DNA of 64,000 nt, taken from contig NZ_NKHL01000094.1 in NCBI RefSeq assembly GCF_002934685.1, forward strand, positions 1-64,000, written 5' to 3'. The notes below the pieces were generated by a model that worked only from the letters and a program-made list of their open reading frames with translations, was not told the DNA's origin and did no database searches. Both the position numbers and the translations under genes were made by a program. The number at the start of each line of letters is the position of its first letter. Positions within the stretch are counted from its first letter, which is position 1. The stretch comes from Pseudomonas bohemica (GTDB lineage: Bacteria; Pseudomonadota; Gammaproteobacteria; Pseudomonadales; Pseudomonadaceae). This document shows, in pieces, positions 48,242 to 57,674 of the stretch.

Positions 48242-51200
48242 GGAGCCGCTCCATCGGCGAGGCGCTGCGATCCATTCGACTGATTTCTTATTGCCAGGAT
48301 TTCTTCTTCGACCAGTTCCGGGTGGAATTCCCAAAGATCCTCGCGGAATTGGTCTCTCATCGCCGCTGTGACCTCCATCCGATCTACCTGGACAACGTGA
48401 CGGACAGCATCTTTCTGGATTTCAAAATAGCTATCGAGAAAGGCGTTCAGAATTCCAAGGTTTTCTCCCGGGCTGGCGAGCAAAACCTGCAAGCCAAGCT
48501 CCTGCAGATACTTCATCGTGGCCACAGTGTTGGAGGGATCCATTTTGTCGAATGCCTCATCCAGCATGATCAGCCGCAGACCATCATTGCCACCATGGTC
48601 CATACGATAAGCAGACCAAAGGCCAGCACCCGCAATGACGTACAGGGGGGCGCGGTGCTCCCCTCCGGAGCCTGGGCCAATTCGGCTGCTCAAATGGCCG
48701 ATGGTTTTGAAGGTGTTGTCGGGAGCGACCTGCTCAATACGAATGTCGAATTCGTAAAACTCGCGATAGTCATCCAGCGGGCTCTTTTCGCCAGAGTTGC
48801 CCGGGGCAGCCTTATCCTTGAGCAATTCTTCGAACTGGGGCGGGATGCTGCCGGCATCTCCAAACAACCCGCCGTCTACACCGTAGTCCGCGACCTTCTC
48901 GATGAATTCGAGCAAGTCTTTAAGGTGAGGCCGTTTTTTGTACATGAATTGATAGCGTTCCCCGTTCGTGAACAGGGGAGTGCTTAGAAGGGCTGCGTTG
49001 AGGCGATCAAAGGTTTGACGAAGGAATTCGAGATTGGTGTTGAGTGCGATCGCCACGTCTCGGCGAAACGTCTCCTGAGAAGCCCGGTAGGCTTCTTCGG
49101 CTTGAGCTTTGTATTCTGGAAGCTCGGTGATTTCGAGCTTCTGCACGTAGTTATCGATCCATGCCTTCGCCAAGCGCCAATCTTCCACATCTTGCTGAGG
49201 TAGCGTTTCGCGATGCTCCTGAAGATAGGCCCACAGATCTCTCTGCGCGCCGTTCGCCTGCGTGTTACCAGTCCGTTCGTTTGTTTGTGACGCTTCTTGG
49301 CAATGCGCAATCATTGTGTCGGGCGAATCAAAGCGCTCGATCAGCTTGCTCCACTCAGCGGATACAAAGTCTGGGTCATAATCGATGTGCTCACGGCATT
49401 TTTGCTTGAACAGGATGCACTGTTCATAACGAAGCTTGCTGCTGGCGAGCGTCTGTTCCATACCCGGGATGAGTGACTCGCTTTTGATAGCTTCGTTAGA
49501 CGCGTTTCGCTCATCAGTCTTGAGTCGGTTCAGGACAGCCTGGAGCGTCTTGATTCGTTCGCAAATCTCGACATATTCGGCATCCGCGATGTTGGCAACC
49601 CGTTGATTTGCAAGCTCACACTGGCGAACGGCTTCTTCATACGCAGTCGCCCGGCTGAGGATGAGGCGGCTGGCGAATTCGCTTCCCAGACCTGAGATAA
49701 CATCCAGCGTTCTCCTGGTGGACGTAAGCTGATCCTGATTTCGTCTCAGCTTGAGGTTCGCCGAAGCGAGCTCCGCCTTGAGCCGATCTGCCTGACTGCG
49801 CGTGCCTGCACCGATCCGCAATTTTTCATTGTTCAATCTAAGGCGTTCAAAATCTCGAGGGCTGACGTACATCCCGTCCATGGTCAAGGTCCGTTCGCCC
49901 TTGAGTGCGTCATCTTTTCCCTCGGCTCGCTTCAAATTTCCAAGCTGGCCACGCAGGTAACCGACTGCGATCGGATTGAGACCTTCAATCAGTTCCGCAA
50001 CTAGACCTTTCAGACTGGTCTGAGCGATCTTGACCTGATTGCTGCGAACGATCTTGACGCCAAACGCTGCTCTGCGACCCTTCAATTCGCGATAGATTTC
50101 AAACGCCTGCTCTTCTTGATCTTCAGGAAGCAATAAGGCTTCCGTATTTTTGCCAAGGTAGGCCTCTATTGCGGGTTGCCACCCAGGATCGATGATTTTG
50201 ACCAGATCGCACACCGGGGTTGGATTGAGTCCTTCATCGCGCAACTCTCTCAAAAGTACTTGGGCATCGTCGCTCAAGGGGGCTCGGCCTTCCATCACTC
50301 GTGTCAGCGAACCGTCGAGGACGCGAATTTCCTCAGTAATGGCTGACACCTGACCACTTAGCTCATGAACAATGGCTTCCAGTATGGTTTTGATCTCCAT
50401 ACCGACTGATGCCATCTCCTCAAGAGGCGCCCTAAGCGATGCCACGTTGGCTAGCCCCGGAGTCGAGATCAAAAGGCGCAAACGCGCTGCGAGAGACTGC
50501 GTATGTTCTCGCACCTCTGCCAGGTAAGGCGATTCAACAGCAGTGTCGAGTGCAATGCAGACTTTCTGAAGATCGTCATGAAGTGCTTGTGTGCCGTTGG
50601 CCAACGCCTGCTGGGCATTTACCTGACCCAAATGGGCATCAGCGTTTTCCTTGTGCGCAGCGTGAAGGTGCTGGCGTGTTGTTAGGTGCTGAATTTCAGA
50701 TTCGGACGCTAATAGAGAATCCCTCAGGCGTTGGCTGGTTGTTGTGAGCCGCTGCGTGGTCTGAATGGCTTTTTGAAGGACGTCGTCAGCGTTCTCATAC
50801 GCAAGCTGAGCCTCTTCCTCTTGAGCAATCGCTGCCATGGCTCGCCAAGATACTGCGCGACGAAGCTTGGTCTGTGCAGCGAGATATTGGCCGGCGACTG
50901 CTTTGCCTTGGGCAATCTTCTTTTCTACGTTCTGGATGAGCAAATTGAGATGCTTGAAGGTGTCGACGATGGCCTTGAATTTCTTAACATTTGTAGGCCT
51001 GCTCTCGAGCACATCATTACGGACGATGTGGTCTACGGTCTTGTCGAATTTCATCCGCAATGCGAAGCGAAAGGCTCTGATGAAGGCATCATAGGATGGC
51101 TGTCCGTTTTTGCCCCTTAACGCGAACAGCACCTGCTTGGTGAAGCTGGAGGGATCATCGTAAAAAGGATCCTCGCCCAGGATGTTTGCGCGTTCCTTCA

Positions 51201-51684
51201 GGCGGGTACGAAAACTTTTCCACGGCAAAGGGCTGAAATCGTCTTCGATAGATTGAAGATGATCAGACATTGCCAGTTCGAGCCCGTTGACCACGTAGCG
51301 GCCGACGACCGTCGCATCTTCAGCTTCAAGCGAGGCTTCAATGCAAATGCCGGTGGTAGTCGGTTCGTTTGTTTCTGTATTTCGCCATGTCAACGTGATG
51401 TAGGTCGTTGAATTAGGGCGCGCGCAGTCGACAATCTGATCGCCATACTGTCCTAGGCAATAGGATCGCAGCGACCGGGTTAGCTTAGAGCCGGTGGCAT
51501 CGGCTTGAGCGTTAAATGCCATGTGGCTTTTGTTGGCGCCAAACATCGCAATCTGTACTGCATCAAGCGCCGAGCTCTTGCCGCTGCCGTTCGATCCAAA
51601 TATGGCACTTGTCTCACCTACCCTGAATTCTTCGCTCTCATACAGTAAAAACTGGACCAGCTTGATGCTTTCAAGACGTTTCAT
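48238..51684 (-). CDS. jetC: Wadjet SMC-like ATPase JetC
   Basis: 1148 residues. Walker A FGSNGSGKS at 29-37, two long coiled coils (~250-450 and ~620-760) around a hinge at ~470-580, signature SRIGPGSGGEHRAPLYVIAG and Walker B LIMLDEAFDKMDPSN near 1045. MukB/MksB-type SMC motor that extrudes DNA loops to test topology. Overlaps jetB at the start and jetD at the end by four bases each. Complete, with all ATPase motifs. Confidence 0.93.
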   Translation of the reverse strand: MKRLESIKLVQFLLYESEEFRVGETSAIFGSNGSGKSSALDAVQIAMFGANKSHMAFNAQADATGSKLTRSLRSYCLGQYGDQIVDCARPNSTTYITLTWRNTETNEPTTTGICIEASLEAEDATVVGRYVVNGLELAMSDHLQSIEDDFSPLPWKSFRTRLKERANILGEDPFYDDPSSFTKQVLFALRGKNGQPSYDAFIRAFRFALRMKFDKTVDHIVRNDVLESRPTNVKKFKAIVDTFKHLNLLIQNVEKKIAQGKAVAGQYLAAQTKLRRAVSWRAMAAIAQEEEAQLAYENADDVLQKAIQTTQRLTTTSQRLRDSLLASESEIQHLTTRQHLHAAHKENADAHLGQVNAQQALANGTQALHDDLQKVCIALDTAVESPYLAEVREHTQSLAARLRLLISTPGLANVASLRAPLEEMASVGMEIKTILEAIVHELSGQVSAITEEIRVLDGSLTRVMEGRAPLSDDAQVLLRELRDEGLNPTPVCDLVKIIDPGWQPAIEAYLGKNTEALLLPEDQEEQAFEIYRELKGRRAAFGVKIVRSNQVKIAQTSLKGLVAELIEGLNPIAVGYLRGQLGNLKRAEGKDDALKGERTLTMDGMYVSPRDFERLRLNNEKLRIGAGTRSQADRLKAELASANLKLRRNQDQLTSTRRTLDVISGLGSEFASRLILSRATAYEEAVRQCELANQRVANIADAEYVEICERIKTLQAVLNRLKTDERNASNEAIKSESLIPGMEQTLASSKLRYEQCILFKQKCREHIDYDPDFVSAEWSKLIERFDSPDTMIAHCQEASQTNERTGNTQANGAQRDLWAYLQEHRETLPQQDVEDWRLAKAWIDNYVQKLEITELPEYKAQAEEAYRASQETFRRDVAIALNTNLEFLRQTFDRLNAALLSTPLFTNGERYQFMYKKRPHLKDLLEFIEKVADYGVDGGLFGDAGSIPPQFEELLKDKAAPGNSGEKSPLDDYREFYEFDIRIEQVAPDNTFKTIGHLSSRIGPGSGGEHRAPLYVIAGAGLWSAYRMDHGGNDGLRLIMLDEAFDKMDPSNTVATMKYLQELGLQVLLASPGENLGILNAFLDSYFEIQKDAVRHVVQVDRMEVTAAMRDQFREDLWEFHPELVEEEILAIRNQSNGSQRLADGAAP

Positions 51685-52355
51685 GGAGTGTCCTCCAACG
51701 TTGGCTCTTCGGCATCGCTGTCTTGCTCCGGCGAATCAGTGTCCTGGTTCCTGGCGCCCCATAAGGCAAGCTGCTGTAGAGCCGACTCTCCCAGGATGAC
51801 GCGAATGGCGGGGCGTATGGCGATGCCTCCGTCTTCGGATTCGATTTCCAGTCCGGATAGGTCCGTGTTGCCGGGCTTCAAGCGGCGAACAATGCCCCAC
51901 CGCGAGGCTGCTCGGATCAGTGCCTCGAGTTCACCTTTGGGAGGAAGCTCTCGATTGGTCATGAGTCGGTATTTTTCCTGCAACTCGATGAAGTCGCAGA
52001 TGATCTCTCCGCTCTCATCAGATACTTGCCCGGCGCGCATGCCGTCTTCGTACAGCCCACGTAATACGAGAGCGAACATCGTCTGAGGGACGGTCGCTGG
52101 GGTAGGACTGGAATGCTGTGGAAGGGCGTAGGCATACATCAACTGCCGGTCCACTCCAACAGTAACTCCTAGGGGAGCCAAGGCTTTGGCGACATGGCGT
52201 TCATATTGGTCGATGATGCCGAAGGCTTTTCGGCTGCCGCGGTCCGAGTAATAGATCACTTGATCCGTTACCAATCGGTAAGTGGCCAAGGCAAAATCGT
52301 CTGCTTCGTAGTACCCGTCAGAGTTAATTGCAAGGTCTTGCCAATAGCTGCTCAT
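51681..52355 (-). CDS. jetB: Wadjet KITE subunit JetB
   Basis: 224 residues, MukE/MksE-like (DUF4194 type): YEADDFALATYRLVTDQVIYYSDRGSRKAFGIIDQYERHVAKALAPLGV, then a winged-helix pair and an acidic Asp/Glu tail. It binds the JetA kleisin and the JetC heads. Its stop overlaps the jetC ATG; two bases separate it from jetA. Confidence 0.88.
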   Translation of the reverse strand: MSSYWQDLAINSDGYYEADDFALATYRLVTDQVIYYSDRGSRKAFGIIDQYERHVAKALAPLGVTVGVDRQLMYAYALPQHSSPTPATVPQTMFALVLRGLYEDGMRAGQVSDESGEIICDFIELQEKYRLMTNRELPPKGELEALIRAASRWGIVRRLKPGNTDLSGLEIESEDGGIAIRPAIRVILGESALQQLALWGARNQDTDSPEQDSDAEEPTLEDTP

Positions 52356-52357
52356 GA

Positions 52358-53845
52358 CTAATCCCCCTTGTTGTTGGATCTGGGCTTGCGCAGACGAATC
52401 TCAAACGACTGCGCGATGAGAAAAGGGTGTTCGTTCGGACCGTCTTCGTCGCTCACTACATCAAAGCCTGCGATCTGCCTTCGGGCCTGCATGCCAGAGG
52501 TGGCAATCTTCGATTTCAACAAGTTCGCGAGGGTGTTGAAGCTTTGATAAGCGCGGAGATTTTCGATGCTGTCGACGGGTAGGACTTCGCTCTCGATCTT
52601 CTCTTGTCCGTCCAGGGCTGAGGTTGCATAGGCCCTTAATTTTGCCGGCGTGATACGTCTGCGTTCCTGGGCACGTCGGACCAGATTGCCAATCGCTCGG
52701 GTGTGCTCCGATAGCACCGCCTTACGCAACGGAGAAGGGGGGAGACGCTGAATTTCCTTGCGCGGCTGCGCGAGTTTGGCCCCACTCATTAATGACCCTG
52801 GTGCAAAAACATGAGGCCAGGTTTCCATGGGGCCGTCGAAGCTTTCCTCTTGTCCGTTGGCTAGCAGCCCGTCGATGGCCTGCCGCAGAAGATCATCGAT
52901 GGGGCGGACCGTCTGAATCCGATATTGCAAAACAATCAATGCGCACTTATTCGCACTGCGGACTTCGTCGTCCAGGCGCTCAAGATATTCCTCGACGCGG
53001 TTCAGTTCTTCGAGGCGCCTTAGATCTCGATCAAACGCGGCGGTGGCTTTGGTTTTGTCACCGTCTGCCAGACGAGAGGTGTACCACTCCATCAATCTCA
53101 TGCGGTGTTCAGGAACGCTGGAAAGCGTTTCGACCGCCTGCAGGATGTGTGGGCGTCTGGACAATGGATGCTCTTGGGTGCGCAGCTCTTTGTAGTCGCC
53201 AATGAACATGTTGAGCACATAGTCGCGGAAGAAGCGCCGAGCATATTCGGCAGTTGTCTCCTGAGTCGCGATTGAGGCCATCAAGTCCCGAACATTGGTA
53301 CCTGTAGTTCGGATGTAAACGAGCAGGTTTCGGCATTGCTCAGCCGCCTCACGAAAGACATCGCCGCCGCCACCTCCATTCAAGATCTTGGAGATCAGCG
53401 CATCGATGGAATGGATTTTCCCAGAGACGAAAACCGGGTCCTTCTCGGCGAAATCAACGAGTAGTGTGAGCATCTGGCTCACGGACGGCGCCATTGAAAT
53501 GGTTTGGGCCAACCCGTGTTTTTCGGTGCGGAACCAGCCGGCTTGCACCAGACGGCGAAAGTAATTTGCCGCTCGTTGATCCAGGCTGAGTCCTGAGTCA
53601 TCGCCTTCTTCCAGATGCCAATCAGGCGCGTATCGGATGTGATCTTCCACATCTTGCAAGATGTCACGCGGAACAAAACCGCGGCTCGGCGGAAGCGGTG
53701 CGTCTGGGCCAAAACGACGACGGTAGAGGTAGCACAGAAGCGACCAGTATTGGTGTCGATTGGGGGATGCTAACGGGCCGAACAGGCGGTCAGGGATACG
53801 CTCGAACAGCCTCGACCCAAGTCCACCTACGTTGTGAACATCCAT
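52358..53845 (-). CDS. jetA: Wadjet kleisin subunit JetA
   Basis: 495 residues from the ATG at 53845 (GGA eight bases upstream). MukF/MksF-like: the N-terminal SRLFERIPDRLFGPLASPNRHQYWSLLCYLYRRRFGPDA is typical of the JetA family; winged helices first, helical middle, basic C-terminus for head binding. It bridges JetC heads. Its start lies 19 bases inside the end of the WYL regulator gene, so they are co-transcribed and coupled. Confidence 0.9.
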   Translation of the reverse strand: MDVHNVGGLGSRLFERIPDRLFGPLASPNRHQYWSLLCYLYRRRFGPDAPLPPSRGFVPRDILQDVEDHIRYAPDWHLEEGDDSGLSLDQRAANYFRRLVQAGWFRTEKHGLAQTISMAPSVSQMLTLLVDFAEKDPVFVSGKIHSIDALISKILNGGGGGDVFREAAEQCRNLLVYIRTTGTNVRDLMASIATQETTAEYARRFFRDYVLNMFIGDYKELRTQEHPLSRRPHILQAVETLSSVPEHRMRLMEWYTSRLADGDKTKATAAFDRDLRRLEELNRVEEYLERLDDEVRSANKCALIVLQYRIQTVRPIDDLLRQAIDGLLANGQEESFDGPMETWPHVFAPGSLMSGAKLAQPRKEIQRLPPSPLRKAVLSEHTRAIGNLVRRAQERRRITPAKLRAYATSALDGQEKIESEVLPVDSIENLRAYQSFNTLANLLKSKIATSGMQARRQIAGFDVVSDEDGPNEHPFLIAQSFEIRLRKPRSNNKGD

Positions 53846-54663
53846 GGTCGCAGTTCCTCCATGTTTTCGATCGCGAGTTGATACTCTGGGGGAGAGTGTT
53901 TGGACAAATCCGTTGCCGCCCGCACGTCTTGAATGAAGTACGAGACCATCGCTGCGCGACATCGCTCAACGCGCGCAGCGGCGCCTGAAAAGTATTCGAA
54001 TCGAATCATGTCCTGCTGAGCCAGGTTCAGTTTCGGGTGCGCAATGAGCCGAACTTGGATCTGTGTGTTCCATGCAGAATCGTCGTCAGCTGGCTTTGCG
54101 GCTGAAAGGGGTAGCAATTTTGGAGAGTCAATTCGCCCAAGCGCAAAATCACGAAATTCCTGTCGATTTGAACAAAAGGCACGCACATGCCATCGACGCC
54201 CTGCTCGAACGATGCTGTGAGGAGAGATCTCGCGCCTATGGGGTTCAGGATTGCTTATCGAGCGGTAATTGATCTGGATTCGCTTTGAAAGCTCTATCGC
54301 CTCGCTGATCTGGGCAAAGACGCGAGGAACAGGAGTGGAGATATCTGGAAAAGCGCTCCATATCATTCGGTGCCGAGTCGACTCGCTTTGAGCATGTGAT
54401 ATCCCGACCAACGAAAGATAGCGACCCAGTGAAGAACATGTGTCGATTTTGGTGCGATAAGCCGCAGGAGTCGCTCGATAGCTCCGGGCCACAGAATCCC
54501 ACTCCACCCAGGTGGGGTGCTCGCTTTGAAATTCACTCATGAGCTGACTGACTCGCGTCACCTTCATGCCAAGAAGCTCACGCAGGCGCGCGTTGCCTAG
54601 CCGGCCGCCCCATAGCAGTAGGGTTTTGAGCAGTTCTGAACGGGGCACGGGCTCTTTGATCAT
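53827..54663 (-). CDS. WYL-domain transcription factor (BrxR/CapW-like) of the Wadjet operon
   Basis: 278 residues. Winged helix ~1-70 (SELLKTLLLWGGRLGNARLRELLGMKVTRVSQLMSEF), WYL domain ~110-190 (HSIVRAGRRWHVRAFCSNRQEFRDFALGRI, with His in place of Tyr), and a C-terminal WCX part. BrxR/CapW proteins repress defence operons and release them on a nucleic-acid or nucleotide signal. First gene of the Wadjet operon and overlapping jetA, with two perfect palindromes 58 bases upstream as likely operators. ATG at 54663 without a clear RBS. Confidence 0.85.
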   Translation of the reverse strand: MIKEPVPRSELLKTLLLWGGRLGNARLRELLGMKVTRVSQLMSEFQSEHPTWVEWDSVARSYRATPAAYRTKIDTCSSLGRYLSLVGISHAQSESTRHRMIWSAFPDISTPVPRVFAQISEAIELSKRIQINYRSISNPEPHRREISPHSIVRAGRRWHVRAFCSNRQEFRDFALGRIDSPKLLPLSAAKPADDDSAWNTQIQVRLIAHPKLNLAQQDMIRFEYFSGAAARVERCRAAMVSYFIQDVRAATDLSKHSPPEYQLAIENMEELRPWMFTT

Positions 54664-54720
54664 GTGAGTCAGCTAAGCAGAAAGTGATTGAAAAGAGAGT
54701 AGATGTGTCTCAAATGTAGC

Positions 54721-54751
54721 TTACAAAAAATGTAACTTACAAAAAATGTAA
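54721..54751. promoter_or_regulatory. tandem operator palindromes of the Wadjet operon
   Basis: TTACAAAAAATGTAA at 54721-54735 and again at 54737-54751: two perfect TTACA-N5-TGTAA palindromes, 16 bases apart. A partial third, TGTAGCTTACA, overlaps the left copy. They lie 58 bases upstream of the WYL gene, where its promoter should be. Confidence 0.75.
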
Positions 54752-55374
54752 GATAATTTCGCGAGCGGTCGAAGCCCAGCATTGGCGATAGGGCCGACGG
54801 CATGGCCTCTCATGAGCCGGTGCAATGATTGTGCGATGCTTACAGCGAAATGGTACGAATTCACGCAGTTGGAGCAGAGGCCCATCAGATCCGATTCGCA
54901 ACCTTCAGTCTTTTGGGGGGATGGAACGAAGCATGATGGGTAGCGCAACGAGCTGCACTATGTGAGAGGTGCTTCTTTCAGAGCATTGCCGGCCTTCAAC
55001 ACGAGAACCTATTCAGTGAAGACGGTGGAGCAGTCGAAGACGAGTTTGGTCTGATAGCTGAGGGGATACTTCGGAGAGATCGCCGGAAGCTGACGGCGCA
55101 TGAATAGCGCACCTGCAGGTCTGACATGCGGCTGCGTCGTAAGCAGCCGCGTCAGGGGGGCCTCATTTCATCATCAACTCTTCCGTGCTGGTCGCCACTG
55201 CAGGCCTCAAAGCAGGCTTCGGCGATGCCGATTTACTTAACTTCATGGCCCCATATGAAGCTTGGATAAAATCTCCGTTCGAGGGTATCCGTTTGACGAT
55301 TCCGGTGTCATGACTGGATGAGTATGCTGGCCCCTGTGGATGTTGACGCACCAATCGAGCAGGAGGATATCTTT
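54752..55374. other. gap with a hairpin and a possible decayed gene
   Basis: A 35-base hairpin (CTGAC..GCGGCTGC / GCAGCCGC..GTCAG, 55121-55155) with no U-run. Around 54811-55110 two overlapping frames look protein-like but carry stops (for example RCNDCAMLTAKWYEFTQLEQ, and QSIAGLQHENLFSEDGGAVE ending near 55110), so this may be a broken gene. Nothing else supported. Confidence 0.35.
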
Positions 55375-55581
55375 ATGGGTACCGGAGAGAAGATTGAAGC
55401 ATGGAATGCGGCCTGGACGCTTGTAGCCGGCCTAGCAGTCTGTACCAGTTGCATGTCAGTTCAATCGTTGCTTGACGCAGAATCTGCTTTTCAGCATGCC
55501 GCGTCTTGTCCCGTCCGGAGCGAAGTTACAGATCATCCTTGGGCTGAATTGCATGAAGTTCTTGATGCTGCTCGTGGATGA
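55375..55581 (+). CDS. small CxxC..HxxxC protein
   Basis: 68 residues, not recognised. The start at 55375 has a very good RBS (AGGAGG, eight bases before the ATG). CTSC (residues ~22-25) and HAASC (~40-44) could form a zinc-binding site. No signal peptide. It is alone between the Wadjet operon and the secretion locus. Confidence 0.6.
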   Translation: MGTGEKIEAWNAAWTLVAGLAVCTSCMSVQSLLDAESAFQHAASCPVRSEVTDHPWAELHEVLDAARG

Positions 55582-56132
55582 ACGAAAATCTACATCCAAG
55601 CCTGCTGTCTGTTGAGCAGTTTTGAGCGCCAAAACCGTGTCTTCTCCATAAAAAGGATGGTGGCACTCATCAGAGTCTTCTACGCCGTCGACGCCCTGTC
55701 TCTTGGGGTAGGCTGCGAGAGATCGGCAAACTTCATTCCCAACTGCTTCCGCGGTCGGCAATCATCACGCTGACCGCGCTGCTGTGGGTCATGGTGATTG
55801 TGCGACCCAGGCCAATATCGTGACCCTGAGGCTATATTATTTAAATGGAAAAATTGAAGGATGTTTTGAGTACGATTTGGTCGTCAACGCTTCTAACAAC
55901 AAACGATGGCTAGATTGATATAACCAAATACTCAGTGACTTTCTTCATCGACAAGTTCTGGGATTCATCTCAACGGCCATCCGTCAGATTGATGGCCAAT
56001 TGCCAAAATCCTTTCGTGGCCACCTTGTGAACGTATAAATCCCATCATATCCTGCGCACGCTCCGAGAGCGGCCGGGCATACCGGTTGATGTCGCTTTTG
56101 GCGGGCCATTGAAGATTTTGCAGGGATTGCTC
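55582..56132. other. gap upstream of the type I secretion genes
   Basis: No gene I can support; a minus-strand frame at 55456-55761 starts with TTG and overlaps the 55375 gene. The stretch from ~55840 is AT-rich and should contain the tolC promoter. I looked here for a right transposon end (reverse copies of the TGCAAC repeats) and found none. Confidence 0.45.
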
Positions 56133-57536
56133 ATGAAGATTCGTGTTTTTGGACTTTGGCTTGGCCTTCCAGCCGCCATGTTTTCGCTGTCTGCGTGGTC
56201 TGCCGTTGAGACGCTTCAACGCGCAGATCTTATGTCTGTGTACCAGGCCGCAACCCAAAACGATCCCAAGCTTTCCGCGGCTCGACACTCTTACCAAGCC
56301 CAAACCGAAGCGATCCCTCAGGCTCGTTCAGGACTTTTGCCTAGCCTGACGGCTGGCGCGACGAGCGAGGTCACTCGCCTCAATCGTGATGAGCCATCGT
56401 TGACTCGAGAGCGAAGTGGGACCACGTTTCGGGCGAACCTTAGCCAGCCTTTGTTCAGAATTGATCGCTGGTACCAACTGAAAGCCGCTCAGTCCACCGT
56501 ATTGCAATCAGAACTTGAGCTATCGGCCAAGGAGCAGGAGCTTGTCCTGACTTCGGCACAAGCGTACTTCGAGACCCTAAGGCAACTTGACTCATTGGCC
56601 GCAGCGCAGGCTGAGGAAGCGGCATTGCTGCGACAGCGAGACCAAGCTCAAGGGCGGCTGGAAGACGGGGCATCGAGCATTACCGATGTGTACGATGCGC
56701 AGGCTGCCTATGACAATGCCCGGGCGAATCGTCAGTTAGCGCAACGTAAAGTCGACGACGCTTACGAAGCCTTGTCGCGGCTGACCAAAGAGTCGTATGG
56801 GTCTATCGCCGGCATGGGTCATCAGTTGCCCGTCAATCCGCCGACACCAAACGACTCGACTACTTGGGTCGACACGGCCATCAGGCAAAATCTCCAACTG
56901 CAGGCATCGGGGCACGCTATTGACGCTGCCGAACAAACCTTGAACCAGCGCAAAGCTGGCCATGCCCCGACCGTGGATGCTGTCGCCTCTTACCGAAAGG
57001 GCGACAACGATAGTTTTGGGTACAGCAATCCGACGGATTTTGGTCGAGACGGCTATCGTGGCGATGTGGCGCAAAGCAGTATCGGCATCGAGCTCAACAT
57101 CCCGTTATATTCCGGCGGAATGGTCAATTCGCAAGTACGTGAATCAACCGAGCGACTCTACCAAACCCGTGATGAGCAAGAAGAACGCCGTCGCGAGGTG
57201 GTGCTCAATACCCGTAATGCATTCCGTGGAATCAACGCAGACATTGAGCAGATCAATGCGCGTCGGCAAAGCATCCGTTCAGGGCTCAAATCCGTTGAGG
57301 CGAACAAGGTCGGCGTCGACGTTGGTTCACGTAACGTAGCCGATGTACTCAACGCTGAGCGTCAACTCTATGCGGCGGTGCGGGACTACAACGATGCCCG
57401 CTATGACTACATCTTGGATAACCTGAAACTGAAGTACGCTGCGGGTACGCTTAGCCCAGACGATCTCAACGTCTTATCGTTTTACCTCAAGCGTGACTAC
57501 GAACCCAGCCGGGATTTCTTACCTCCCAACCTGTAA
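56133..57536 (+). CDS. TolC-family outer-membrane channel of type I secretion
   Basis: 467 residues. Signal peptide 1-24 (MKIRVFGLWLGLPAAMFSLSAWS), then two TolC repeats: DLMSVYQAATQNDPKLSAARHSYQAQTEAIPQARSGLLPSL and LNQRKAGHAPTVDAVASYRK. Forms the trimeric exit duct for the exporter encoded next. The ATG at 56133 has AGGGA upstream; an earlier ATG at 56109 lacks one. Separated from the ABC gene by ~138 bases that may carry a second promoter. Confidence 0.92.
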   Translation: MKIRVFGLWLGLPAAMFSLSAWSAVETLQRADLMSVYQAATQNDPKLSAARHSYQAQTEAIPQARSGLLPSLTAGATSEVTRLNRDEPSLTRERSGTTFRANLSQPLFRIDRWYQLKAAQSTVLQSELELSAKEQELVLTSAQAYFETLRQLDSLAAAQAEEAALLRQRDQAQGRLEDGASSITDVYDAQAAYDNARANRQLAQRKVDDAYEALSRLTKESYGSIAGMGHQLPVNPPTPNDSTTWVDTAIRQNLQLQASGHAIDAAEQTLNQRKAGHAPTVDAVASYRKGDNDSFGYSNPTDFGRDGYRGDVAQSSIGIELNIPLYSGGMVNSQVRESTERLYQTRDEQEERRREVVLNTRNAFRGINADIEQINARRQSIRSGLKSVEANKVGVDVGSRNVADVLNAERQLYAAVRDYNDARYDYILDNLKLKYAAGTLSPDDLNVLSFYLKRDYEPSRDFLPPNL

Positions 57537-57674
57537 ATCTCATTCTTCAATCTGACAGTGATAATCGATTGAAAAATATTGTATCAGGGATGATACAAAA
57601 CGTTTCTGTGCGCAATGATCAGTTGTTACTATCGGTAGTGGCATTGTGCAACATCACTCAAGCAGGGAAGCGTC

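Noticed and set aside
55456..55761. 101-codon minus-strand frame
   Set aside because: TTG start, no RBS, overlaps the better supported gene at 55375-55581.
55740..55830. Possible right end of the transposon
   Set aside because: No reverse copies of the TGCAAC repeats, no ACA-GCCGC border and no comM 5' half.
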